Shown: one piece after another, positions 10,310 to 22,900 of the stretch
Numbering within the stretch: position 1 is the first letter of the stretch
How the letters are laid out: every line of letters starts with the position of its first letter
Translations under genes and position numbers: made by a program
The notes under the pieces: generated by a model
The model's input: the letters and a program-made list of their open reading frames with translations, nothing else
Told to the model about the DNA's origin: nothing
Database searches by the model: none
From: Oncomelania hupensis
Taxonomy: Eukaryota; Mollusca; Gastropoda; Littorinimorpha; Pomatiopsidae
DNA: 64,000 nt
Direction of reading: 5' to 3'
Assembly (NCBI GenBank): GCA_036898135.1
Contig: JBAHVR010000316.1
Coordinates: forward strand, 61,001-125,000

Positions 10310-13300
10310 CAGGGGCGGACGAGGGGGGGGTTTCCGGGGTTTCCGGAAACCCCCCCCCAGCCCAAAAAAAAAAAAAAAGGAAAAAAAAAGAAGAAGAAGA
10401 AGGAGAGAGAGAAAAAGAGAGAGAGAAAAAACACTTTAATATATATATAAAATTATAAAAATTAAAATTAAAAAAAATTAAACATAAAATAAATAAATTA
10501 ATAAATAAATGATATCCTCTATATATATAAATTTATTTTTATTTTTTCTTAATTTTTATTTTTTTTCATTTTATTGTTTGGGGTACGAGTATTCGACCTT
10601 TCCCACAATATGCAAGCCCTCGCAATCTTCTACCTACAAAACTTCAATCATTGCAATCATTCTAAACAATCTCCAGATGAACACCGTCTTTCGTGCTCCA
10701 CAAAGAGCAAAGCTGATATTTCACGTCTTCAGCGACATTCTATTTATTTATTTATTTATTTATTTTTATTTTTATTTATTTTTTTAAAGAGTGGGTGGGG
10801 GGAGGGGGCGCCACGAGCGGAAGAAATGAAAAGAAAGAAAACGATATTCCTAATGGATAATATAATGGATTACGACAGGAGTGCCCAATACGTGAATCGC
10901 GTAGCAGTAAAAAAAAAATTGACGTCAGCCTATTATATGACTATATATATGTTTTGCATTTTGGTGGTAGGTAGATCATTTTGGCTTGGCCATTTTAAAA
11001 GTACCTCGCATGCTGAAAAAGTCATAGTGTGGGTAACCCTGGCTTACGTTGACGTTTTAGCAAAAAGACAAATAGTCAAAGTTCCGTCCCTTTGCTTGCT
11101 TATTCCGACTCGCGCCAGCGCTTCAAACTGCCGCGAACGCCGTCGTTGAAGCCCTCCGATTCGAAAGTTGTGGCAAAGCTCAGTACATATTTTGGGAGCA
11201 AAGGAGGTAATTATTATTTTGATAATTTAATCTTACTAGTAAATAACATATCCTATCCTATCATATCCTATCCCATAACTCGGAGGTCGTAGGGGCACCA
11301 CAGATGATCGTTTAACCAACGTACTCCATCTTTCCCTGTCCTCAGCAACCCTGATTGTTTCGCTCAGTGTCAAGCCAGTCCAGTCTCGAATGTTGTCATC
11401 CCACCTCTTTTTCGGTCTCCCTCTTCTTCTACCTCCTTGCACTGTGCCTTGCAGGATGGTCTTTGCAAGACCTGATGATCTGGTGACGTGGCCATACCAT
11501 CGGAGTTTCCGTTTTTTCACCACTGTGAGCAGGTCATCGTGTTGTCCAATGGCTTGTGTGATGGTCTGTCGGACTTCGTTTGTTGGTAATGTTCTGGGTA
11601 TAGGAAATGCCCAGAAGTCTTCTGAAGCACCTCATCTCCATGCTTTGCATTCTTTGTTGGAGATCTGCTGTGAGGGTCCATGCTTCGCAAGCATATAGGA
11701 AGATGGAGATGACAAGGGAGCACAGCAGCCTTACCTTGTAATGTAGACTGATGGTCCTGTCTTTCCAAATTGGCTTCAACCTCGCCAGGGCAGCAGTTGT
11801 TTGTGCGATCCTGGAGAGGACTTCCTGTAGGGACCCATTGTCTGATACAATGGCTCCTAAATATTTGAGGCTATGCACTGTGTTGAGGGATTGGACTTGG
11901 ACTTTGATGTCCGTGTTGGTGCCATGGGTGTTGTTGGTCATCATTTTGGTCTTCTCTGCACTTATTTCCATTCAATAGGCTCTGGAGGTGGTGTCAAGCC
12001 TCTGTACCAGCCGTTCAAGTTCTTGTTCCGCAAAACGAAGGTTGGAAATTTCTCTTCCCCCTATGCTGACTGTGTCTTCGTGGTCTGCAAGGGCAGCTGA
12101 CATAATGAGCTCTAGGAAGATGGTGAAGAGTGTTGGACAGAGTAGGCATCCCTGACGCACACCGATTGTTGTTCTGAATCAGTTTCCAATGGCGCTTTTG
12201 TGGAGGACTGCACTGGCAGCCTTGTCATACAGGCTTTTGATGACTTAAAATTTTAGGGCTGATGTTGTACACTCTCATGGTTGCCCACAGAGCTGCATGC
12301 CAGACTCGGTCAAACGCCTTTTTAATGTCTGCGAACACATGATATAGATGTTGGTGCTGTAGATATTTCTCACAGATTATTCTGAGGTTGGAAATCTGTT
12401 CAGTGGTACTTTGCGCTGCCCTAAATCCTATTTGCTCTTCGGCTATGATTTGTTCAGCTTGGGGTTTCAACCTGTTGAGTATTATATTTCAGGAGGACCT
12501 TGCTGGGATGGCTGAATTTAGCTGATGGTGCGGTAATTTTCAAATTCCTGAAGGTTACCATTTTTGAGAAGATGACAAGCGACTGGGTCCATGGTGTAGG
12601 CCACTCCCCACTCTGCCACATCTTGTTACACATAATGGTGAGTGCGTTGATCATCGCTTCTCCTCCTGCTTGAAGCAGTTCCACGGGTATGTTGTCCACT
12701 CCCGCTGATTTCTCCTTCTTCAGCGATTGCACTGCTGCCTCAACTTCTTCTCGGAGAATTGGGAGGATTTCTTCTTCTTCTCTGTTCTCTGGACATGCTA
12801 GAACTGATGGTTCTCCATTTGGTTTGTGGTTGTAAAGGTCAGAGCAGTACTCTGTCCATCTGTCCAAGACTTCTTGTTCTTCTGTAAGCCATAAGCCATT
12901 TGCTTTGGATCGTGGAGACCTTGGGCTGTTTAACACTTGTCAGCGGCTTCACAGTCTGGTAGGCCTTCTTGCTGTTGTTCTTATTCAGACTGTTATCTAT
13001 TTCCTGGCATTGAGCTTCTATCCAGTTCTCCTTTGCTGTGCGCATGCCTTTTCGGATGTCATTGTTGATTTTTCGGTAGGCATCAGCTCCCTGTCAGGTG
13101 TTCCTTTTCTTTGTCATCTCTCATCGTTTATCACACAGGTCCAAAAGTTCAGGTGTGATCCACAGCTTCTTCTTTGGCCGGTGCTTTCCAAGGATCTCCG
13201 TTGCGGCATCTGTCACAGCTAAGTTCAAGGTGGTGGTCATGGTGTTGACATCTACTTCACCAGCTCTTGAAATGAGCAGTGGTGCAAATTTCCCTCCAAT

Positions 13301-13580
13301 TGTGGCTTCAAATATTTCTGTTACCTCCGGGTCTTGGAGTTTGTCCAGGTCGAACTTCAGTCTAGTGCACTTTGCTGTGTTTACTCTCTTCAAGTGAAGC
13401 CGGAAAGACATCATCACAAGATTGTGGTCACTTCCGATGTCTGCTCCTGGAAAAGTGCGTGTCCTGCCAATGTTTATGCTTGATCTGAAGCGTTTCTTGA
13501 CCATCGTTAACATTTACCGAGTAAGTCCCTTTAATAGAATTTTGGAAACCCTCCCCCAAAAACTAACTGATCCGCCCCTG
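10310..13580. mobile_element. TIR DNA transposon with 5-bp TSD, interrupted by LINE B
   Basis: Left end CAGGGGCGGA at 10310 and right end TCCGCCCCTG ending 13580 are exact inverted repeats. Both are abutted by the direct repeat TGTAC (10305-10309 and 13581-13585). Subterminal sequence is G/C-run rich, with the palindrome GGGGTTTCCGGAAACCCC at 10336-10353. No transposase is recognisable. About 2.3 kb of the interior is LINE fragment B, so the original element was about 1 kb and non-autonomous. Confidence 0.7.
11240..13515 (-). mobile_element. Non-LTR retrotransposon copy B (EN end, RT and C-terminus; degenerate)
   Basis: Read on the minus strand from 13515, the element gives the end of an AP-type endonuclease (GADIGSDHNLVMMSF), a linker, the RT domain (KSAGVDNIPVELLQAGGEA; FADIKKAFDRVWHAALWATM; MRQGCLLCPTLFTIFLELIM) and a C-terminal domain ending [20 protein letters not shown] and VVPLRPPSYGIG. 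Several frameshifts break it. The catalytic FADD is missing: the frame goes NLRFAEQELERL. The 3' end is a short TATCC-type repeat (TATCCTATCCTATC on the plus strand) with almost no 3' UTR after the coding frame. It sits inside the TIR element at 10310-13580. Confidence 0.85.
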
Positions 13581-13959
13581 TGTACGTTCTTGTTATTGTG
13601 TATGTCAACTTCTGCTTCGTTTTTATTATGTTTGCGGATAGGATATGTTATAAGTTTCACGTTTATTTAGGGTTCTAGACTCGGAGGAGCTCTCGGGCAA
13701 GTGGAACAAACATAACGGCATAGAAAAAGCAAGATCAGAAAGCTGTGATCACATTATATAATGCATGCAAAACAATATGTACACAATGTCAATACTATAA
13801 CAATTGTGACAACACAAACGCACACCTTATAGGCCTAGTTATGAAAGTGAGAAAAGAAATGAAAGATACAAAAAGAAGTTATTAATCCAATACTATTTGA
13901 ATGGTGAAAAAATAATATCAATAAACCGACATAAATTTATCCTCTTCTTTGAAGAATGT

Positions 13960-15110
13960 GTGTTCATTAGATCATTAAGTTTATGTATATTGTGTTGGTG
14001 ATTAAAATAATTTGGTAGCAGTTCTTTACGGTTGTCTTTTAAAAATGGAATATTACAAGAAAAAAGATAGTGGAACTCATCGCCAATTCAATTCAAGTTA
14101 CACAATGTGCAGACTCTCTCCTCTCTCGAGACATTTGAGTATCTCAGCTGCTGCACTGGCAAATTATTACAATTTAATTTGAATTTTACAAAGCTTCTCT
14201 GCTTATTGTTCGATAAACGTGTACGGTATTTTTCAAAACAAAAATCATGTTTGGACATCTTATATGTTACACATAATGTTTTATTAAACACATTATGCTG
14301 CCAAGACTGAACAAACTGATCTTCCAACTTTGTTTAATTAAATATTTAAATCGACGTACTAAAAAAAAGCGCAATGAACCTCTAATATCTAACCAAATAT
14401 GAGACGCATCAAGGTCATCTAGGGTTGAATGCACCGTTTTCAACCATGGTAATCTGTACTGAGTATTATTATACAAATATAACTTAAGCACTGAGATTTG
14501 ACATGAGCCTTGAACGAAAAATTCATTACAGAGTTTGTACCAAAAACTAAGCAATCTACATTTTGCATATAGTGACACAGGGAATTGAGCGACTTCTCCG
14601 AAAATCATACAAGAAGGCGTGCTAGATTTTACATTTAACAACAGCTGAAGAAAATTTAGGATGCAATTTGTCGCACTCAGTTACATTTTCAAAACCCCAA
14701 ACTTCTGCCATACAGAATTACAGGCACTACACATTTGTTAAACAGATCTATTTGTCAATTGATAGGCAGTTCCAATATTCTACATTTCTTTAACATTGAA
14801 AACATAGCTCTACTGGCAGAGTTACACCGAGATACAATTAATTTATTAAACTTATTATTATAATTGAAAATAATACCCAGGAATTTATATTCCCACACTA
14901 TTTCAACCCTCTCACTTTTAAATGAGAAATTATGTAAGCTATGTATTTTCCCACATGAAAAAATAATAACTTTAGTTTTACTAACGTTGATGCTCAGCCC
15001 AAACTTTGCACAATAATTACTTAGCGCATCCAAAGCTTGCTTTATGTTTTCAGCTAACTTTACCAAATTAGCTGTATCATTAGCATTGAGCAAAAGAGAA
15101 AAGATGTAAC
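13960..15110 (-). mobile_element. Second LINE remnant: RT palm end and C-terminal domain
   Basis: Minus-strand translation near 15093-14755 gives FGLSINVSKTKVIIF and EYKFLGIIFNYNNKF, typical of RT motifs just after the catalytic site. Further frames to about 14090 include VSREERVCTLCN, and a following H/C pattern suggests the C-terminal zinc knuckle seen in many LINE ORF2 proteins. Frameshifts separate the parts. It differs from copies A-D. Confidence 0.7.
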
Positions 15111-15204
15111 AGAACGTTATCAGATGGCTTTATATCTCCATTAGTATTTCTGGCTACTCCAACAAAATATTCCCTATTGGCCTGCTTGCAATCTTTTGAC
15201 TGTC

Positions 15205-15405
15205 ACAGTCACCGGGTACTTGTTAAGTTTCCACAATCTTTTACTCACAGGATAATAACTTCTTGGAATAACCTACCGTAGGCCATCAGAGGCCGGCAAT
15301 GCAGATTCGCTCAGTGCATTCAAATACAAGTTGCATAAGCTGTTCAAGAGGGTTATTACTCTACTAGTAATGTGGACGTTCAAAATGGTTATAGACATTA
15401 ATAAT
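15205..15405 (+). mobile_element. LINE ORF2 C-terminal scrap
   Basis: In two frames the sequence reads FTHRIITSWNNLP then AIREAGNADSLSAFKYKLHK, the usual W-N-x-L-P plus S-x-x-x-F-K-x-x-L ending of jockey/CR1-type polyproteins. One frameshift lies between them. Confidence 0.6.
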
Positions 15406-15864
15406 TTAAGCCTCGGTCAAGGATACAGAGTGACCCTCATTCAGAGGTCTAAATAGCTACTTAGACTGCATGATGTATATTGTTAATTTAAGGTACACGC
15501 AGCATATTTGCAAGTGACATATTAATTATTTACGCTGCCTTTACAGGAAGCTAATATCAGCAAATATATATTACCATTAAGAAACTGTTGAATCACAGTT
15601 TTAATGGCCTTTAAACTATTCAACCAATAATTAAGGTACGTCCATCTATTATGCCTTGTCCATCGCATATAATGTTATCAAAGATGTACATGAAAAAGTT
15701 TTCCTGGGTGCTAGTTCTGAAATGAGTTTTCTAAAAATGTGTTATTGTATGTGGTGTCTGTCAAATCGCTCAACTTTCATACAGCTGATTGATTGTAAGA
15801 TCTGCAATAAATTCTATATTTTAATCTTGTTTTGTCGTGTTTTTTTTAATAGTTAAAAAGTGTA

Positions 15865-15897
<33 letters not shown>

Positions 15898-16069
15898 AAG
15901 AGGGAGAGAGAGGAAGAGAGTGTATGTTTTGTTATTTTATATTTAACAAATTTATTTGTCCGACTACCAACGACTACCAAATGATTCCCCGTTCACAATA
16001 AAAAGACATTTACACTAAAGTAGGTGTGCACACACTTAAACGTTCACGCGCACGCACACACACACAAAC
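15406..16069. other. Unassigned AT-rich interval
   Basis: Apart from a GT/GA simple repeat at about 15862-15920 I see no coding exon, RNA gene or recognisable element here. Confidence 0.5.
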
Positions 16070-16420
16070 AAACACAAGGACCAGCAGTGCAACATCCATG
16101 TTGGCAAAACTGAACCTGGAGCCCTTGCAACAACGGAGACAGATCGACAAGGTGACCATGATGTACTTAATCATGCAAGGCCTTGTCGACGTTTCCCAAC
16201 AGGGACTTGTGCGTGGAGCCCTCCGGAGCACTAGGAGCCACAACATGAAACTCCTTGTCCCCCACACTGGAACAGATGTGTACAAGCACTCCTTCTTCCA
16301 GTCAGCTACCAGGTTATGGAACTCGCTGAGCGCTGAATCAGCATATATATCCTCCTCGTCTGTCGCATCTTTTAGAGCATCGCTGACAGACTGGAGCATA
16401 AACATCTTGCAATGAATACC
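16070..16420 (+). mobile_element. LINE ORF2 C-terminal fragment
   Basis: The open frame reads LNLEPLQQRRQIDKVTMMYL, later RSTRSHNMKLLVPHTGTDVY and KHSFFQSATRLWNSLSAE, ending SFRASLTDWSINILQ and a stop. This is the canonical C-terminus of CR1/jockey-like reverse transcriptase polyproteins. It ends 0.6 kb before ATP6V1D exon 1. Confidence 0.75.
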
Positions 16421-16685
16421 TCCTAGTGTACATATGTCTTAACACAATTTTAACCCAGTCAGACTACCTCACTGCCTCATCCTCAAATAGTACTTTTGCC
16501 TGATTTTAAATCTGTGAACACCCTTCGCTGCACACGCCAAATGTGAAATCATTTCCTCGAAAACGGGGTATCCACAGTATTATGAAGAAGAAGAAGAGAA
16601 GGAACCATTTTAAACTTCTATAAACACATCACAGGCCAAGTAATGTAAATTGGACACAACAATTTTATTTAAATATTTATTTAAA

Positions 16686-16689
<4 letters not shown>

Positions 16690-16760
<71 letters not shown>
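16690..16760. repeat. (ATT)n microsatellite
   Basis: About 23 near-perfect ATT units lie upstream of ATP6V1D. Confidence 0.95.
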
Positions 16761-16761
<1 letters not shown>

Positions 16762-16993
16762 GTGGTTTTATCCTGCTTGAGTCGTCTGTATTTTTCTTGG
16801 AGGGAGGGGAGGGGGGGGAAACAAAAAAGAAACAACAACCACGCTATGCGCACCATGGATTCTTCAGTATGCGCACTGAGCATGCCGCTTTAGATTCTTG
16901 AATAGAGCAGAAGACACGCAGAATATCAGACAACAAGGGAGATCATCCTAGGTTCAGTCACATGACCAGTCACATGATCAATGCAACATCAAC

Positions 16994-17034
16994 ATGTCGG
17001 GCAAGGATAAAATAAGTGTGTTCCCCTCCCGAAT
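16994..17034 (+). CDS. ATP6V1D: ATP6V1D exon 1
   Basis: It encodes [13 protein letters not shown] plus two bases of the next Met codon; the donor is GTAAGT. Confidence 0.95.
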
Positions 17035-19925
17035 GTAAGTATTTATTATTTTATTTTACCATGAAAATTGTTGTTAACGGCTGTGGATTATTCTTAGGTG
17101 CTGAAACTAAAAGTCAAAATTGGCTGTTGTTGCCTAAAGCACTTGTTGGTGGGGAATTCCGTGAATGTGCTGGCCCCTTCGTCACTACTGGATCATTTGT
17201 GCAGAAACCAGACAGCAGAGTGATGCTGTTCATGCTTTCATTCTGTTACAAACAAGTGAACAGGTTTCGGGAAAAAAAAAAATCATGGAAGGCAAAACCC
17301 CCAGATCTGCATTTTCATCTTTTATTTGAACTCCTGAATCTTTTCCCTTTAATTAATTTAAAACTGAAAGTGGCATATTTTTGGTCCTTTCTCAGTTTCT
17401 GTCACTACTGAGTATACTGTGTGCAGCAAAAGGCAAGGCAAGATTAGGTTACGTTCTGGTTCATAGTAAATTTTAATCGTTGTTGTTTGAATTTCGCTAT
17501 TTGAAGGCCAATTTGTCATAATTGTATATTAAAAATATCATACTAAGCTACATTACAACTTACACCAGGAAGGGTTATCTTAGATTTAGCACTTTTACTT
17601 TTGGGTACTCTGTTCTATGTACCACAGGCATAGATCTATATAAAGAAAATGTGCCCAATTGATTTGGATCTGGGTATAATACTTCACTGGCTATCATCAT
17701 AAACAACTTAACCCCACTGTCATAAGCATTTGTAGGCACCATCAAGTTCAAAAGAATCTATTTCTTCCTATAATTATTATTAATAATTAATTAATTGTTT
17801 AATAAACATGACCCAAATAAGTGTTGATATAAAAGATGTAATGTCCTGCGCGGAGCGCGCTATGTTTAGATGAATTCCAGGATAGATCCACCATGATGCC
17901 AGAGGTCCACCAGACGCAATTGTGTCCCCCCTTCTCATGATCAGTTAATAATATTATTGGAGTTCACTGCCATTGAGTTCTGGTGTTCGTGCAAGGTTGT
18001 TTGATGCTTTTACATTAAATACATTAACAATATTACATAAGAATGTACACTGGACCTTTTCCCGCTATTGGGCTGTGTTGGAATGCTACTAGCTTATAGA
18101 GGCAGAAAGCACAGCTGGCTTGATCATGATTCATGATGCTAACAGTTGAGTTGAGTACATGACTCAGCCTTTGCTTGATAGATCTCCAACCCTCAGCGTG
18201 AAGGTCGACTGTGCTAGTATTAGCAAGTGCTTCCAATGTTGAGTTCATGTTACATAACATTTTCTGTGGTAAACTACCAACAATTTTGACAAATTTTGTG
18301 TGCAACCTGACAAAGGAGATACGTTTGGTTTGGTAAAAAAATCTTTACTTTCAGATAAAGCTTTTACAGTGGAACCTCTCACAACGACCCCCCTCTATAA
18401 CGACTCCCCCGCTACAACGACCCATTTTATTTTAACCGATGTATTTCCTTAAATTGCTGTCATCAGTATAGCGACTCCCTCGCTATAACGTCTAACGACC
18501 GATCTTTGCAGACCGTATAGCGACTTTCTCGGCATGACTGCACAATAAAAACTGTCTACGATCTTGTTCAGCACAGTCAGATAGGTACCTATATGTGACA
18601 CGCCAGCCGATAAAGTAATCTTCTATAAGTTTGATGTCATTTTGTAACGTCACATTCTAGATTCTACTAGTACTCGTTTGGGGTTTGCATTTCACTTTAT
18701 TCACATCACGAGCGCGGCACTGAGAAGAAGCAAAAAAAGCGTGATGGGATGATGGAGTCTACAAAGAAAAGAAAATGTTTATCTCTGGAAGATCGAGTTA
18801 ATGTTGTAAACAGACACAAAAAAGGAGAGACTGCCATTGCGATCGCAAAGAGTCTTAAAGTTGGAAAAACACAAATTCAAGGAATTATCCGAGACAAAGA
18901 TGACATTCTTAAAAGGTGGGAAAGTGGTGATAATGCCGCTCGTACGCGATCAAAACGGAGGAAGACAACATACTCGGAAGTAAATGAGAAAGTTTGGGAT
19001 TGGTTTCTGGATGCTAGAAGAAAGAATATTCCGATCACTGGCAAATTGATTCAAGAAAAGGCCATTATGCTCTCTGTAAAGACCCCTCTCTATAAAGACC
19101 CCTCTCTATAAAGACCGATTTTTGTCAACATTTTCAAGGTCGTTGTAGAGAGGTTCCACTGTATTATTTGTTTTGTGTTTATCTTGGGTTTGCTTCTTGT
19201 TTATTTTTGTTACTGTCTAGTTGTTAACTTGCCGATGTGGTCATTTTTCAGGGCCTTAACTAACATGAAGTTAAGGCTAAAGGGAGCTCAGAAGGGACAC
19301 AGCTTGCTGAAGAAAAAGGCAGACGCCTTGACACTGCGATTCAGAGCCATCTTGAAAAAGATCATCGAAGTGAGTGGACACTAAATTATATTTTATATTA
19401 GCCACACTGTGAACATAGACACTTAAAGCAGTAGTCTGACCAATAATGTGAGTAGAGAATCATGTGGACTATATCAAGCTTGCATTCTACTCTCCAGGTG
19501 GTTTTTTTCTCACTTATTTATAATTGGTTATGCTATACGCTTGTTAACTTTTAGTAAATCCACAGTCTTTAAAGCTTGCAAAAAAAAAGTATTGCCACAA
19601 CAAAATTGAAATCAAATTCTTGAGAGCAATTTGAGGACAGACTACATTGGTCATGAACCCTCCTGTGCTTGTCAAAGAAGAATTCCGTTGTTAAAGAGCT
19701 TGTGAACATTCTAGGTGACTACTGACTTTGCCAGGGTGATAAGTCACTAGTGCAATGGCATTCAGCCCCTCTCATTATGTGTGTGTGTGCTTGTGTCAGC
19801 TGCTAAGTGATATTGTGTGAGAGAAAACACTGAATAGCACCCATCTTTTTCATTCAAACTGGTCTCTTTCTCTCTCTCTTCTCCCCTTTTCTCTTTCTTC
19901 TCTCCATCCCCCCTTCCCTTCTACC

Positions 19926-19997
<72 letters not shown>

Positions 19998-22900
19998 CAC
20001 TGCCTATGACCTTTGCAGACCAAGACACAGATGGGAGATGTGATGAAGCTGGCAGGAATCTCGTTGGCCGAGACTAAGTTTGCCATCGGTGGCGAGTTCA
20101 ACCATGTCGTGCATCACACCGTTGACAAAGCCAGGGTCAAGATCAGAAGCAAGAAAGAAAACGTGGCAGGTTTGTGCCTTTCTGTCTCAACTTTCTCTCT
20201 CTCCCCTCCTCTTATTTTTGTTTATTATTACTTCCCGAGGTGTAAGCTGTCGGAAACTATTGCCTCGGGTTTATCCATTCCAGTGTTCCCTCAACAACAA
20301 AAAAATGAGAGTCCTTGGGACTCCCAGGTATAAAATTTTAAGAGTCCTTGTGCAAATTTTGAGAGTCCCCAAATCGGAAAAAAAAAAGTAAAAACAAGTC
20401 CAAGCCTCACTTTTTTCTTCTTCTTTTTTTTACTCTGTTAAAGCGTCACATTAGTTATCCTAAAAATATAAAACCACAAATTTAAAACATGTATTAAATG
20501 TTTATTTAAGCATAGATGGAATCAAAGAATGGATTCACGAAGATTTCTTCTGTTCAGTGAATGGATTGCTTGGAGGAAGTTTACAATGCGCTCGCATGCG
20601 ATTTTTAAGGACGACAACTCATGACACAATCTTTAATCGTCTGCAATGGCAGTCTCAGTTGGGTTCTGATTCTGATTATGCCGTGAATTAGTTCGCCACT
20701 CGTTGGTAGTATTTTTGACTTCAGCGATTCGAAGAAAATGCGTGCGTCCACAGGACGCACACATGCAAATTTTTCTGCGTCATTTTTCATATTTTGTGCG
20801 TAATTGACGCACTACTGTGCGTAATCGGGAACACTGCATTCGGTGTGTCCTGGGTCTGCCCATCACTTTTTCTCTGAAACTGTACGTACGCCTCCAACGT
20901 AATAAGTGTTCGGACATGAATTGTTCTTCATGGATTAAGCACCATACTGCGCCGCCTCCATTCATTCACTGTGAACAATAATTTCAATAAAACATCTGGT
21001 AAAGTCTAATTCTTTATTACATTCTCAGTTTTTGTATATTTTCTGTCCTCGATCAGACATTTGGAATGTACCTTAGTGAACTGTTTTGTGACCAGCTCAA
21101 CCAATCAGAATTTAGCTCATTAAAAATTACCAGTATCTTCTCACAAGAAACAGACTAACTTAGTAACAATAATATAAAGTCATTGGACCCAAATAACTAT
21201 AAAACCTGTCAGTGACAGTAATGGAGTCAACAACTCAATAATAGACCTTTACCTGATTGTTGTGGAAAACAGCCTTATCTCCCTCAGTCTAATTGTAGCA
21301 TATACCTACAACGCTGGATTACATGTCACCTACATGATACATCACTTTCTTTTTTACCATATTGTCCACTAGTAACACTTATAGTGTACCTTTCCATGTT
21401 GGAAGCCCACTCCCTTAGAAACAATGGTAGACGATGCCGTGCAAGCATACTCTAAAATGAAAATAATAATAGGTTTATCCACCTATTGTTTCGTATACTA
21501 TGTTGAGTCTACACACTGCAACTTTTGAAAGTAGAGCTACTCGTATGGCAGTAGGAAAGCGTCGTGCACTGGTACTATGCAGTAGCGTAGAAAAGTGTAG
21601 AAAGAGTTAATAAAATGGTATTGTTAGGATTTTGCATAATCTTTGGTATGCTTTTCTGATACTCTCACGCTCCGCAATCCTCGCTCAAAACTGGGTCTGA
21701 TAGTTCACTTTCTTTCCCTGTTTTTTGTTCAAAGAACGTGAAACAAAGTGTCCCTCTCTCTTGGCAGCAAGTCCACACTTTCTGCCTTAAAATCTGCTCT
21801 CAAAACTCTGCTCGTTCCATCTCAATGATCCATCCAATTTGACCACTCATTCCATCTCAATAATCCGTCCAGTTTGACCACTCATTCCATCTCAATGATC
21901 CATCCAGTTTGACCACTCATTCCATCTCAATGATCCATCCAGTTTGACCACTCGTTCCATCTCAATGATCCATCCAGTTTGACCACTCATTCCATCTCAA
22001 TGATCCATCCAGTTTGACCACTCGTTCCATCTCAATGATCCATCCAGTTTGACCACTCATTCCATCTCAATGATCCATCCAGTTTGACCACTCATTCCAT
22101 CTCAATGATCCATCCAGTTTGACCACTCATTCCATCTCAATGATCCATCCAGTTTGACCACTCGTTCCATCTCAATGATCCATCCAGTTTGACCACTCAT
22201 TCCATCTCAATGATCCATCCAGTTTGACCACTCGTTCCATCTCAATGATCCGTCCAGTTTGACCACTCATTCCATCTCAATGATCCATCCAGTTTGACCA
22301 CTCATTCCATCTCAATGATCCGTCCAGTTTGACCACTCATTCCATCTCAATGATCCATCCAGTTTGACCACTCATTCCATCTCAATAATCCGTCCAGTTT
22401 GACCACTCATTCCATCTCAATGATCCATCCAGTTTGACCACTCATTCCATCTCAATGATCCATCCAGTTTGACCACTCATTCCAAATAACTGTTTATTTA
22501 GATTTGTTTCTTCCTTGGTATTTTATGTTTTTACATGTCAAGGATGTGTGTGCGTGTGGTGAAAGTGTTGGTATGTATCTATTGTAGACTACTTTTGTCT
22601 AGATTTGGCAAGAAATAAATTGTGGGTTTATGTGTGAGGGCGTGGATTGCAGTACTGGTGTGACGACACATTGACACAGATGTATATACTGGTGTGATGA
22701 CACATTGACACAGATGTATATACTGGTGTTACGACACATTGACACAGATGTCTGTATTTTCAGGCGTGACGCTTCCAGTCTTTGAACACTTCATTGACGG
22801 AGCTGACAGTGAGTATCTCTCTTTCACCTAAAAGTTAAAACTCTCACTTCATTTCTAGGATTTCATTCTTTGAGTTTCTTGAGCTTTTTCATCAGCTTAT

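Noticed and set aside
17016..17411. 131-codon frame overlapping ATP6V1D exon 1 in another frame
   Set aside because: It is the reading of intron 1 sequence in a frame different from the V-ATPase start and has no protein-like features.
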